The notes beneath the pieces were generated by a model. It saw only the letters and a program-made list of their open reading frames with translations. It was not told the origin of the DNA and ran no database searches. This document shows positions 8,928-17,040 of a DNA stretch of 64,000 nt, piece after piece (within the stretch, counting starts at the first letter, position 1; every line of letters begins with the position of its first letter). A program made the position numbers and the translations under genes. The DNA comes from Paenibacillus_AB hodogayensis (GTDB taxonomy: Bacteria > Bacillota > Bacilli > Paenibacillales > NBRC-103111), in contig NZ_BAAAYO010000008.1 of NCBI RefSeq assembly GCF_039536325.1, positions 372,001-436,000 of the forward strand. Direction: 5' to 3'.

Positions 8928-10583
8928 CTATGCTTTGTTTTGGAGCATGAACGAGAAACCCTCCGTCTCCTGCTGGAGACCTTCTTCCAGATCGCCCGCG
9001 CATTGGAGAAGCTGCCGCGTATGCGGATGATCGCTTAGATGCAGCAAAGCGCTTGACTGTTTCCCTTCGCTGAAGCTTCCATGGTTCATAACGGCAATAT
9101 GATGGCAGAAGGAGCGGAGAACCCGAATGTCGTGCGAAATCATCACGATAGAGAACCCCAGCTGCTTATGCAGGCGTTGCAGCAGCTCCAAGATTTGCGC
9201 TTGCACGCTCATATCCAAAGCCGAAACCGCTTCGTCGCAGACGAGCACTTCCGGCCGGAGAGCCAGCGCTCTGGCAATCGCGATGCGCTGACACTGCCCG
9301 GTGCTCAGCTGCGGGGGTCTTCTCTGCTGCGCTTCGCCGGTTATTCCTACTTCATGGAGACATTGTACGGCCAACGCCTCTCGTTCTTTTTTGCTCCCGA
9401 TCTGTAAATAGTGAAGCGGCTCTTGTACCAATTGCAGCGCTGTACGCCCCGGATTCAGGCTGGCTCTGGCGTTTTGGAATACAATCTGGATCTGCTTGCA
9501 AACTTCGCGTTTTGGTTTCCCCTTTAAGCGGCTAATGTCCGTACCGCGATACATGACGCGGCCTCCGCTCGGAGACTCCAGCCCTACTATACACTTGGCC
9601 AAAGTCGATTTGCCGCAGCCGCTTTGCCCTAAAATCCCTACTATTTCCATCTTGTTCAAGGTAAGATTGACATTATGCAACACGCGCTTTTGCGGATGAA
9701 ACGTTTTTTCCAGCTCAATCATTTCGAGCAGAGGCTCGTTAGAATGCTTCAGCTCGCGCTCCCCCGCAGGCATCGTCCGTTGAGAGCGGGAAGAGAGCAG
9801 TTGGCGCGTGTAGGCTGCCTGGGGCCGGGAGAAAACGCGTCCGACCTCTCCCTCTTCTTCAATCCTCCCTTGATGTAACACAACCACGCGGTTCCCGACC
9901 GCATTCGCTACAGCAATATCATGGGTAATCAAGAGTACCGTTAAACCGAGCTCCGTCTGCATGCTTTTCAGCACATCCAACACTTCTTTTTGATTGACGG
10001 TATCCAGGGCCGAAGTTGGCTCATCCGCAACAAACACCTCCGGCTCCAAACATAGCGCAAGAGCGAGACAGATCCGTTGACACATGCCGCCGCTAAGTTG
10101 AAACGGATAGCTGTTCAAGATGCGGTGCGGGTCCGTAAAGTTGAGCCTGCTCAGCCAACCTGCGCTGATCGTCATGACTTCTTCCGCAGAAGACGCTATG
10201 CGGTGAAAGAGCAGCGTTTCTTTAAAATGCTCCTTGATTTTCAGTACGGGATTCAGCGCTTGCTGGGCGTCCTGAAAGAGCATCGCAATCCCTCTCCCCC
10301 GGATCTGCTCCCATCGGATACTCGTGTCGGATACATCTCCTATCCAGGCGGAGCCTATTTGAAGGGTACCGCCGCCTATATGCGCCGAAGGAGGGAGCAG
10401 ACCCGTAATGGCCTTTGCGATCGTCGATTTCCCCGACCCGCTCTCTCCTAACAGCACAACGATCTCGCCTTTTTTTAGCTCCAATGAAAGGTTGTCCACT
10501 ATGCGGATGACTTTACGGTTTTGCTCATAGCCAACTTGCAGGTTTTGGAGCCGCAGAACTGTCCGGCTTTCCGGATTCGACAT
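8928..10583 (-). CDS. Fused DppD-DppF-type ABC transporter ATPase
   Basis: This 551-residue cytoplasmic protein carries both nucleotide-binding domains of a nickel/peptide/opine importer. Domain 1 (about 8-265) has Walker A GESGSGKS at 46-53, signature LSGGM, and Walker B FVADEPTSALD. Domain 2 (about 285-535) has GQSGCGKST, a slightly altered signature LSTGQ, and VLVCDEAVSALD. These two ATPases are usually separate proteins. It is the last core gene of a four-gene minus-strand transport operon (binding protein, two permeases, ATPase). The ATG has an AGGAGG site upstream. The transported substrate is not fixed by sequence. Confidence 0.92.
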   Translation of the reverse strand: MSNPESRTVLRLQNLQVGYEQNRKVIRIVDNLSLELKKGEIVVLLGESGSGKSTIAKAITGLLPPSAHIGGGTLQIGSAWIGDVSDTSIRWEQIRGRGIAMLFQDAQQALNPVLKIKEHFKETLLFHRIASSAEEVMTISAGWLSRLNFTDPHRILNSYPFQLSGGMCQRICLALALCLEPEVFVADEPTSALDTVNQKEVLDVLKSMQTELGLTVLLITHDIAVANAVGNRVVVLHQGRIEEEGEVGRVFSRPQAAYTRQLLSSRSQRTMPAGERELKHSNEPLLEMIELEKTFHPQKRVLHNVNLTLNKMEIVGILGQSGCGKSTLAKCIVGLESPSGGRVMYRGTDISRLKGKPKREVCKQIQIVFQNARASLNPGRTALQLVQEPLHYLQIGSKKEREALAVQCLHEVGITGEAQQRRPPQLSTGQCQRIAIARALALRPEVLVCDEAVSALDMSVQAQILELLQRLHKQLGFSIVMISHDIRVLRSFCHHIAVMNHGSFSEGKQSSALLHLSDHPHTRQLLQCAGDLEEGLQQETEGFSFMLQNKA

Positions 10584-10599
10584 ATTCGATTCGATCCTC

Positions 10600-11436
10600 C
10601 TATAGCTTTACTTGTTCGTAAGGATCGAGCCGGTCCCGCAGACCCTCGCCGATTAAGTTGAATGCCAGCACCGTAAGAACAATGAAGCAAGCGGGACCGA
10701 GCAGGATGTGCGTAGCCTGCATAAAATGGTCGCGCCCGTCCGCCAGCATGCTGCCCCATTCGGGAGACGGGGGTTGGGAGCCCAGACCCAGAAACGATAG
10801 AGCCGCTATCGAGAGGATAAGGCTGCCCAGCTCGAAAGTAGCCAAGATCAGCACGGGACTGAGCGCTTTTGGAAGCAATTCCTTGACGATGAGGGCCCCG
10901 CTCGTCGCTCCAAGCACCTTGGCGGCCGCAAAGGAAGTCTCGTTCTTGGCATGCAACACGACGCTGCGCGTCAAACGGGCGAAGGAGACCCACCATACCG
11001 CGACGACGGCAAGGAGCAGATGAACGAGGCCGGTGCCGAATAGAGCGGCAACAACCATGGCCAGCACCATAAAAGGAAAAGCCAGCAGTACATCGATCAG
11101 ACGCATGAGCACGGTATCGAGCAGCGAACCGTGAAACAAACCGGCTATCAGGCCGACCGCCAAGCCGATCAACAAGGCTGTGCAAAGCGCAAAGAGCGAG
11201 GACAACAAGGTCGTCTTCCCCCCATAAAGCGTGCGGGACAGAACATCTCTGCCGAAACGATCCGTACCCAGCAGATGCCGGCTGCTCGGCTTCTCCAGAC
11301 GTTCCTCGGCATTCTGCTTTACGGGATCGTAAGGAGCGAAAAATGGCGCGCCTACAATGAGCACCGCCAATATACACAGCATCACTGCGCCCGACACCAG
11401 ACTGAGCGGATTTTTGGAGTTAAAGATTTTGTTCAA
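10600..11436 (-). CDS. ABC transporter permease, DppC/NikC type
   Basis: This inner-membrane permease has the DppC layout: one N-terminal helix (LVSGAVMLCILAVLIVGAPF), the conserved HLLGTDRFGRDVLSR segment, then five helices with the EAA loop AAKVLGATSGALIVKELLP. The start chosen is a TTG at 11436 preceded by AAAGGAG 9 bases upstream. It overlaps the DppB-type gene by 17 bases. An ATG at 11493 is possible but would add 19 residues and a 74-base overlap. It pairs with the permease at 11420 to form the membrane channel. Confidence 0.88.
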   Translation of the reverse strand: MNKIFNSKNPLSLVSGAVMLCILAVLIVGAPFFAPYDPVKQNAEERLEKPSSRHLLGTDRFGRDVLSRTLYGGKTTLLSSLFALCTALLIGLAVGLIAGLFHGSLLDTVLMRLIDVLLAFPFMVLAMVVAALFGTGLVHLLLAVVAVWWVSFARLTRSVVLHAKNETSFAAAKVLGATSGALIVKELLPKALSPVLILATFELGSLILSIAALSFLGLGSQPPSPEWGSMLADGRDHFMQATHILLGPACFIVLTVLAFNLIGEGLRDRLDPYEQVKL

Positions 11437-12391
11437 CTCCTCCTTCTCCTTTACGATGAATTCGAGGATCGACGAGCGAATAAAGGACGTCAACGAGCAG
11501 ATGAATAAGGATCACCAACGATACCATGACCAAAGCGTACCCTTGAATGACCGGATAATCTTTAAGCATTATGCTGTCGAGCGCATACTTCCCCATTCCG
11601 GGCCAAGAGAAAATGCTTTCGATAACAAAGGCGCCGCTGATCAATCCCGTTAGGGAAAGTCCAATCATGGTTATAACGGGGAGCAGAGCGTTTCTGACCG
11701 CATGCCCTACGACCCGTCTGCGATCCAGCCCTCGGGAAAGGGCTGCAAGCACGTAAATTTGACCGAACTCCGCCAGCATATTCGCCCTCACGATGCGTAT
11801 CCATTGCGGAGCCCCGATAAGACCGAGCGTAACGGCGGGAAGCCACAGCCTGGCCAGGCTGGCTTCGCTGCTAATTTTGAACATGCCCAGCTTTACGGCA
11901 AAAAACGACAATAAGAAAAGTCCGATGACGAACGCGGGCGTGGAAGCGAGAAGGACGCACACAAGTCGGATGACATTGTCGTAAAGCTTGCCTGCCTTTA
12001 GAGAAGCCATGACTCCGAAACATAGTCCGAGCGCCACTTGAATGAAGAGCGCCGCTACGGCAAGAGCCGCCGTTGCCGGAAATCTGGCCGCGATTTCCGC
12101 ACGGACCTGCTCTCCCGTCTGAAGGGAAGTGCCCAAATCCAAATGCAGCAACCGTCCGACCCAGGTTGTATACTGTACCATCATGCTTTGATCGAGCCCC
12201 AGTTGGGCGCGCAGTTCGGCCGCTCTCTCGTCATAGGCCTGGGTATTGCTCATGGCCGCTTCTGTCGAACGGCCCAGAACCAGTTGAACCGGATCGCCCG
12301 GAGCCAGACGAACGAGTGCAAACAGGATAATTGTGGCGCAAAATAAGGTTATACAAGCTTCCGACCCTTTTCGCAAAAACCGTTTATACAT
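11420..12391 (-). CDS. ABC transporter permease, DppB/NikB type
   Basis: This 323-residue permease has the DppB signature: a first helix followed by LVRLAPGDPVQLVLGRSTE, an external loop, five further helices, and the EAA loop AALSRGLDRRRVVGHAVRNALLP. It starts 9 bases after the binding-protein stop and its tail overlaps the DppC-type gene. Together with that protein it forms the importer channel. Confidence 0.92.
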   Translation of the reverse strand: MYKRFLRKGSEACITLFCATIILFALVRLAPGDPVQLVLGRSTEAAMSNTQAYDERAAELRAQLGLDQSMMVQYTTWVGRLLHLDLGTSLQTGEQVRAEIAARFPATAALAVAALFIQVALGLCFGVMASLKAGKLYDNVIRLVCVLLASTPAFVIGLFLLSFFAVKLGMFKISSEASLARLWLPAVTLGLIGAPQWIRIVRANMLAEFGQIYVLAALSRGLDRRRVVGHAVRNALLPVITMIGLSLTGLISGAFVIESIFSWPGMGKYALDSIMLKDYPVIQGYALVMVSLVILIHLLVDVLYSLVDPRIHRKGEGGVEQNL

Positions 12392-12400
12392 GGGAATTTC

Positions 12401-13966
12401 CTATTTCGCACGGAATGACAGGTTTGCATTCACGACGTTCTCGAATTGCCGGAAATGATCTTCAAACCCGTTAAGCGATTGGCTTACCGCCGTAATTTGC
12501 GGACGCGGGAATAAGCTGATGACAGGCGCCTGCTCCGCGACTCGCTGATTGATCTTCAACGCCAGTTCGTGGCGAGACGCCTGATTCGTCGCTTCCGCTA
12601 ATTGGGCAAGCAAAAGTTTCGTCGGCTCATCCTTGAAGCCGCCGTAATTGGCGCTACCTTCAGGTCCGTACTGTCCGGTCAATAAGGTGAGTTCGTCCCC
12701 GAACGTATTCCACGCTTCGATCGAAGCATCCCAATTGCCGGACTTGCGCGCCGTTTCGATCAAGCTGTAATCCCCGTGCTGGACTTCGGCTTTAATACCG
12801 ATCTTGCTCCACTGGTTTTGTAACGCTTCGCCCAAAGCTTTATCGCCTCCCCAAGTCATCAAACGCAAGGTTAAAGGGGTGCCGTCCTTGGACCTGATGC
12901 CATCCGCGCCTTTTTTCCAGCCGGCCTCATCCAGCAGCTGTGCGGCTTTGTCGGGGTCATGCTTGGTATATACCGAGTTGCGCGTTTCCGCATAGGCGGG
13001 ATTGGAACTTAGCCATGTCGTGATCGGAAAGCTTTGTCCTTCCGTGGCAAAAACGACCAGCTCCTTTCGATCCAGCGCCCAAGACAGCGCTTGTCTGACC
13101 TTAACGTCTTGAAACTGCGGCTTGTTCAGATTGATGTATATCGTCTGCGTGTTGGCCGCCGGAGTGGCCGACAACCGGATTTCTTTATGACCGGCGAAGC
13201 GGGCCATGCTGGACGCGGCTATATTGAGCGCTACATCGCTGCGTCCGCTCAAAGCGGAAAGCACCCTCGTCTGTTCGTCGCCTATTTCCTCGAACACGAT
13301 CCTCGGAATCACGGGGGCTTTGCCCCAATAGGTTTTGTTCGCTTCCAGAACCATTTTTTGTTTCGGGGTAAACTCCACGACTTTATACATGCCCGTCATA
13401 TCCATCGTATCGACCGCATCATGCTTGGCTTCTGCGTTATGAATAACGGTCTGGTAATAAGACAGATTCAGCGGGACCTGCACATGATTGCGCTTCGTCC
13501 TGACCTGTACGGTGTAGTCGTCCACCTTGGAGAACGTCAATTCATCGAGGAACGGCTTTGCCTGCAAATCAAGTGCCTTCGAGCGTTCCAAAGAGGCAAT
13601 GACTGCGTTCGCGTCGACGGGCTTCCCGCTCCAGAAACGCGCATGAGGCCGTAATTTGATCTCCCACGCAGTCGGCTCCGTTTCTTTTGCGCTGTCTGCA
13701 AGAGCAGGCTCGATTTCTCCCTTCGCATTCACTTTAAACAATGCCTCTGCCGCGCCAATATTGCGCAAGTAGGGCGAAGTGAGCGGCTTCACCGGGTCCA
13801 GGCTGGCTGCAATCTCTTGTCCGGCCACCACGAACTCTTGTTTTGCCGATTTATCGGCTTCGCCGCTTGCTTTGTCCGACTCGCCGCTGGTCGGAACGGC
13901 TTTGTTACTGCAGCCTAAAACAGTAATTATTACGATTATAAAACAAACAAGAACTATTTTTTTCAT
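12401..13966 (-). CDS. Family 5 substrate-binding lipoprotein (nickel/peptide/opine type)
   Basis: This 521-residue lipoprotein captures substrate outside the membrane for the ABC importer encoded downstream. It has an N-terminal lipobox (VLGCS, Cys19) and a Ser/Lys-rich linker to about 45. The family 5 body then shows WEIKLRPHARFWSGKPVDANAV, DVKVRQALSWALDRKEL and KIGIKAEVQ. The length and pattern suit NikA/CntA-like metal-chelate or peptide binders. The operon has no metallophore synthesis gene nearby, so I do not choose between nickel, opine and peptide. It is the first gene of the operon. Confidence 0.9.
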   Translation of the reverse strand: MKKIVLVCFIIVIITVLGCSNKAVPTSGESDKASGEADKSAKQEFVVAGQEIAASLDPVKPLTSPYLRNIGAAEALFKVNAKGEIEPALADSAKETEPTAWEIKLRPHARFWSGKPVDANAVIASLERSKALDLQAKPFLDELTFSKVDDYTVQVRTKRNHVQVPLNLSYYQTVIHNAEAKHDAVDTMDMTGMYKVVEFTPKQKMVLEANKTYWGKAPVIPRIVFEEIGDEQTRVLSALSGRSDVALNIAASSMARFAGHKEIRLSATPAANTQTIYINLNKPQFQDVKVRQALSWALDRKELVVFATEGQSFPITTWLSSNPAYAETRNSVYTKHDPDKAAQLLDEAGWKKGADGIRSKDGTPLTLRLMTWGGDKALGEALQNQWSKIGIKAEVQHGDYSLIETARKSGNWDASIEAWNTFGDELTLLTGQYGPEGSANYGGFKDEPTKLLLAQLAEATNQASRHELALKINQRVAEQAPVISLFPRPQITAVSQSLNGFEDHFRQFENVVNANLSFRAK

Positions 13967-14699
13967 GATAGCCTCCGCTCCACAATGCTGTGGATGTATA
14001 TATGTATTCTTGCACCGCTCTATTTCATGAGAACGTTATGCAGCCAAGCTGACAATCGTTGCGGCGAGTTGCTGTCTGTCGCCACGGTTACGCTTTTTCT
14101 TGCATTTGTCGTACGGGACGGCCTGCTCCGTCTCATTTCCTAGAAGTCCGCCGCATCCTCTGCGAGCGGTTTCCCTTCTGTCGTTTCCGTAACCCTCTCG
14201 TGATTCGGTCGCTGCGGAATCAACTGAAGCGGACTACTGGCTTGGACTCCGCCGCCTCCCGACCCGACAATTTGGCAGACCGGTTTTTTGTTCCTCTGCA
14301 GTCGGAGTCGGCTGCCGTCATACCCTGAAACGGGCCGACGAGCCGAAAAACCCGGCGTTGCGCCGATTTGCCGGGAGAATGTTCGCCATTTCTTCGATGT
14401 CTCTATACCCTTATGGGTAGACATTGTACCCCTTTCTTTAAGCGTAATAATTACATTTTGAAGTATACTACAAATGATGGAAGCTGTCATCCGATGGATC
14501 GAGTTTTTTTTCAATTTGCTGGCTTCCTCTACATCCTTAACCAAAGATAACCGCGCGCTCGCATACTTAGCCGCTTCGTCGCTTCTTTTTGCGGGGACGA
14601 CCCTTCCAAACAAAATCGGCGGACGCCGTTTGATTCAACGACGCCCGACTGCTTGATTGATTATCGAACATCCAATTCGTGATCCACATCCGCATAGGA
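13967..14699. other. 733-base region with promoter potential and a doubtful ORF
   Basis: This stretch separates the transport operon from the YyaL-like gene. The first part (13967-14139) is the probable promoter and leader of the operon. The rest holds only the doubtful reading frame at 14140-14424. I looked for SAM, cobalamin, TPP, c-di-GMP and ydaO-type riboswitch cores on both strands and recognised none. Confidence 0.5.
14140..14424 (-). CDS. Doubtful 94-residue ORF
   Basis: An ATG at 14424 with GAAAGGGG just upstream opens a 94-residue frame rich in Ser, Arg and Pro, with a GSGGGGV run in the middle. It has no recognisable domain, no signal peptide and no membrane segment. Codon choice is less regular than in neighbouring genes. 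It could be a real small protein, a decayed gene, or chance. It lies upstream of the transport operon on the same strand. Confidence 0.25.
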   Translation of the reverse strand: MSTHKGIETSKKWRTFSRQIGATPGFSARRPVSGYDGSRLRLQRNKKPVCQIVGSGGGGVQASSPLQLIPQRPNHERVTETTEGKPLAEDAADF

Positions 14700-16784
14700 C
14701 TAATGCTCGTTCAGCAAATCCTCCAGCTCCTCCACGTCGCCGGTCGGAGCCAGGCAGGCGAAGTCCCGGCACACATAAGCCGTAGCCCGGCCGCCGAGCA
14801 GCCTTTTGTCCTGCACGAGAGGAAGGAGCGAGCGCACTTCTTCCCCGGCTTCTCCAGGGGGGTGAAGAATAACGAGCGAATTCGGCAGGAATACGCTCCT
14901 CACGGCCCGAAGCATCTCCTGCGTATGCTCGTCGGCAAGGTCGCCGGCCAGCACAATTTCGCTGCTTTCGCCGAAAGCGAAATCGAGCGCCATCAGGAAC
15001 AGCGCATGCCCTGTCGGGTAGTGGGCGACCGCTCCGGCGAACGCCTGGAGCTGCTCGTCCGCTTTTTGCGCCAGCTTCGCGTCATAGGTCAGGCGGGACA
15101 GCCGAAGCAAATTCAGCGCAGCCGCGGAATTCCCCGAAGGCATCGCGCCGTCGTAAATTTCCTTCGAACGGGTAGGCAGCTGTTCGGCATCGCTGCCATA
15201 GAAGAACAGCCCGCCTTTATCATCGTCCCAGAAATAACGCAGCATGTCGGCATTCAGCTTCACCGCTTCCTGCAAGTAACGGAGCTCGAAGGTCGCCTCG
15301 TACAGCTCGATCAGCCCCCAGACGAGAAAGGCGTAATCGTCGACATAGCCGGGGTAGGCTGCCTCTCCGTCCCGGTATCGCGCAAGCAGCCGTCCGTCCT
15401 CCCGGCGCAGATGCACGAGCAGAAAATCCGCCGCCCGGGCCGCCGCCTCGGCATAAGCCGGTTGATCGAGCGCTTTGGCCGCCTTCGACAAGGCCGCGAT
15501 CATCAGACCGTTCCACGAGGTCAAGATTTTATCGTCCTTGCCCGGATGAATGCGCTGCTCCCGTTCGGCGAAGAGCTTTGTCCGGGATACTTCGAACCGC
15601 CGCTTCAACGCATCGAGCGGCATTTGCTTGCGTTCGGCCACCTGCTCGAGCGTCGGACCGATGCGGTTGGGAATATTACGGCCCTCGAAATTGCCCTGCT
15701 CCGTAATATCGTACACCTCGTTATACCAATCGCCTTCCTCGGCGCCGAGAATATGCACGACCTCGTCGGGCTGCCATACGTAAAATTTGCCTTCCACGCC
15801 TTCCGAATCGGCGTCCTCCGCCGAATAGAACGCTCCGCCCGCATCCGTCATATCCCGCAGCACGTAAGTGAAGATCTGCTCGGCCACCTCGGCGTACCGT
15901 TCCTTGGCGGTCACCTGGTAAGCTTCGATATACGTCATGGCCAACAAGGCGTTATCGTACAGCATCTTCTCAAAATGCGGCACCAGCCACTTCGCATCCA
16001 CCGAATATCGGGCAAACCCGAATCCGATATGATCGTAGATGCCCCCGCGATGCATCGTATCGAGCGTTTGTTCCACCATCTCCAGCGCCTGCACGTTTCC
16101 GGTCCGGTGGTAGTAGCGCAGCAGGAACGACAAGTTGTGCGAAGTCGGAAATTTCGGCTGACTGCCGAAGCCCCCGTTTTCCGGATCGAACTGCTTCTTG
16201 TACTGGTCAAACGCTTGATCGAGTAGTTGCTCCGACACCTCTCCGCCTTGCCGATGTTCGATGAGGCGGCCGGTCGTGTCCTCCATCACCTGGTCGCCGA
16301 TCTCGCGAATCCGGTCCGCGTCCTCCTGCCACTTCTCGGCAAGCTGGGGCAGCACATCCATCAGCCCGTACCGGCCGTACTTGCGGTTCTTGGGGTAATA
16401 CGTGCCGGCAAAAAACGGCTTCTTGTCCGGCGTCATCACGACCGTCAGCGGCCATCCGCCTTGCCCCGTCATCGCTTGGCAGACCGCCATGTACAGATGA
16501 TCGACATCGGGCCGCTCCTCCCGGTCGACCTTGATCGCGATGTAATGCTCGTTCAAAATCGCCGCCACTTCATCGTCCTCAAACGACTCGCGCTCCATCA
16601 CGTGGCACCAATGGCAGGTGGAATAGCCGATGGATAAGAAGATCGGCTTATTGTTGCGCTTAGCGATGTCAAAAGCTTCGTCGGACCAAGGGAACCAGTC
16701 GACGGGGTTATACGCATGTTGTAGTAAATATGGCGACTTTTCATTTATCAAACGGTTATGCTTTGGCCCCTCTTTTATCTCCAT
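14700..16784 (-). CDS. YyaL-like thioredoxin-domain protein (DUF255)
   Basis: This 694-residue protein has an N-terminal thioredoxin-like domain with the CHWC redox motif (GYSTCHWCHVMERESF, about residues 45-60), followed by a large alpha/alpha barrel resembling glucosamine epimerase folds. It belongs to the YyaL/SSP411 family, which is widely conserved, with no proven reaction. The start at 16784 is chosen because AGAGGAGAGG lies about 8 bases upstream; an ATG 16 codons earlier has no such site. A short degraded copy of its 5' region lies just upstream at 16950-17000. Confidence 0.92.
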   Translation of the reverse strand: MEIKEGPKHNRLINEKSPYLLQHAYNPVDWFPWSDEAFDIAKRNNKPIFLSIGYSTCHWCHVMERESFEDDEVAAILNEHYIAIKVDREERPDVDHLYMAVCQAMTGQGGWPLTVVMTPDKKPFFAGTYYPKNRKYGRYGLMDVLPQLAEKWQEDADRIREIGDQVMEDTTGRLIEHRQGGEVSEQLLDQAFDQYKKQFDPENGGFGSQPKFPTSHNLSFLLRYYHRTGNVQALEMVEQTLDTMHRGGIYDHIGFGFARYSVDAKWLVPHFEKMLYDNALLAMTYIEAYQVTAKERYAEVAEQIFTYVLRDMTDAGGAFYSAEDADSEGVEGKFYVWQPDEVVHILGAEEGDWYNEVYDITEQGNFEGRNIPNRIGPTLEQVAERKQMPLDALKRRFEVSRTKLFAEREQRIHPGKDDKILTSWNGLMIAALSKAAKALDQPAYAEAAARAADFLLVHLRREDGRLLARYRDGEAAYPGYVDDYAFLVWGLIELYEATFELRYLQEAVKLNADMLRYFWDDDKGGLFFYGSDAEQLPTRSKEIYDGAMPSGNSAAALNLLRLSRLTYDAKLAQKADEQLQAFAGAVAHYPTGHALFLMALDFAFGESSEIVLAGDLADEHTQEMLRAVRSVFLPNSLVILHPPGEAGEEVRSLLPLVQDKRLLGGRATAYVCRDFACLAPTGDVEELEDLLNEH

Positions 16785-16845
16785 ATATATGTACCTCTCC
16801 TCTTGTAGTCGGTCTATGTTAATATTACCCATATGGGCAGAAAAA

Positions 16846-16868
16846 AGACACTAACAAAATGTTAGCGT
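16846..16868 (-). terminator. Terminator downstream of the cyclic-nucleotide/PrsW gene
   Basis: A 9-bp stem with one wobble (16846-16854 with 16860-16868) is followed on the minus strand by TTTTTTCTG. It lies about 170 bases after the stop at 17041 and just ahead of the YyaL-like gene. Confidence 0.75.
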
Positions 16869-16912
16869 CGCTTATCGGTATTCAATTTCCAATGTGTTCA
16901 TCTATACATGTG

Positions 16913-16926
16913 ATGATTATAATCAT
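16913..16926. repeat. 14-bp perfect palindrome
   Basis: ATGATTATAATCAT reads the same on both strands. It is AT-rich and upstream of the YyaL-like gene on its coding strand. It recalls the general shape of Fur/PerR-family sites but does not match their consensus exactly. Confidence 0.35.
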
Positions 16927-16949
16927 GCTTAGCTGTGTTTAATGTTGAT

Positions 16950-17000
16950 GACACCATGGCAGGTGGAATAGCCCATAGATAAGAGGATGGGTTGTTGTCC
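16950..17000 (-). pseudogene. Degraded duplicate of the CHWC region of the YyaL-like gene
   Basis: About 50 bases here align with 16603-16655 inside the neighbouring YyaL-like gene, with scattered substitutions and one missing base. On the minus strand it still reads PILLSMGYSTCH, matching PIFLSIGYSTCH of the gene, and then shifts frame before the second Cys. No further homology is evident on either side. It is probably the remnant of an earlier duplicate or gene conversion. Confidence 0.6.
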
Positions 17001-17040
17001 ATTAGGCTTTGGAGTTGAGCGCTTGAGCACTACTTAATTC

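Noticed and set aside
13967..14699. A riboswitch ahead of the transport operon
   Set aside because: No conserved core of the SAM, cobalamin, TPP, glycine, c-di-GMP, ydaO or NiCo classes was recognised on either strand.
14679..16226. A 515-codon open frame on the plus strand
   Set aside because: It lies antisense to the YyaL-like gene, which has intact family motifs.
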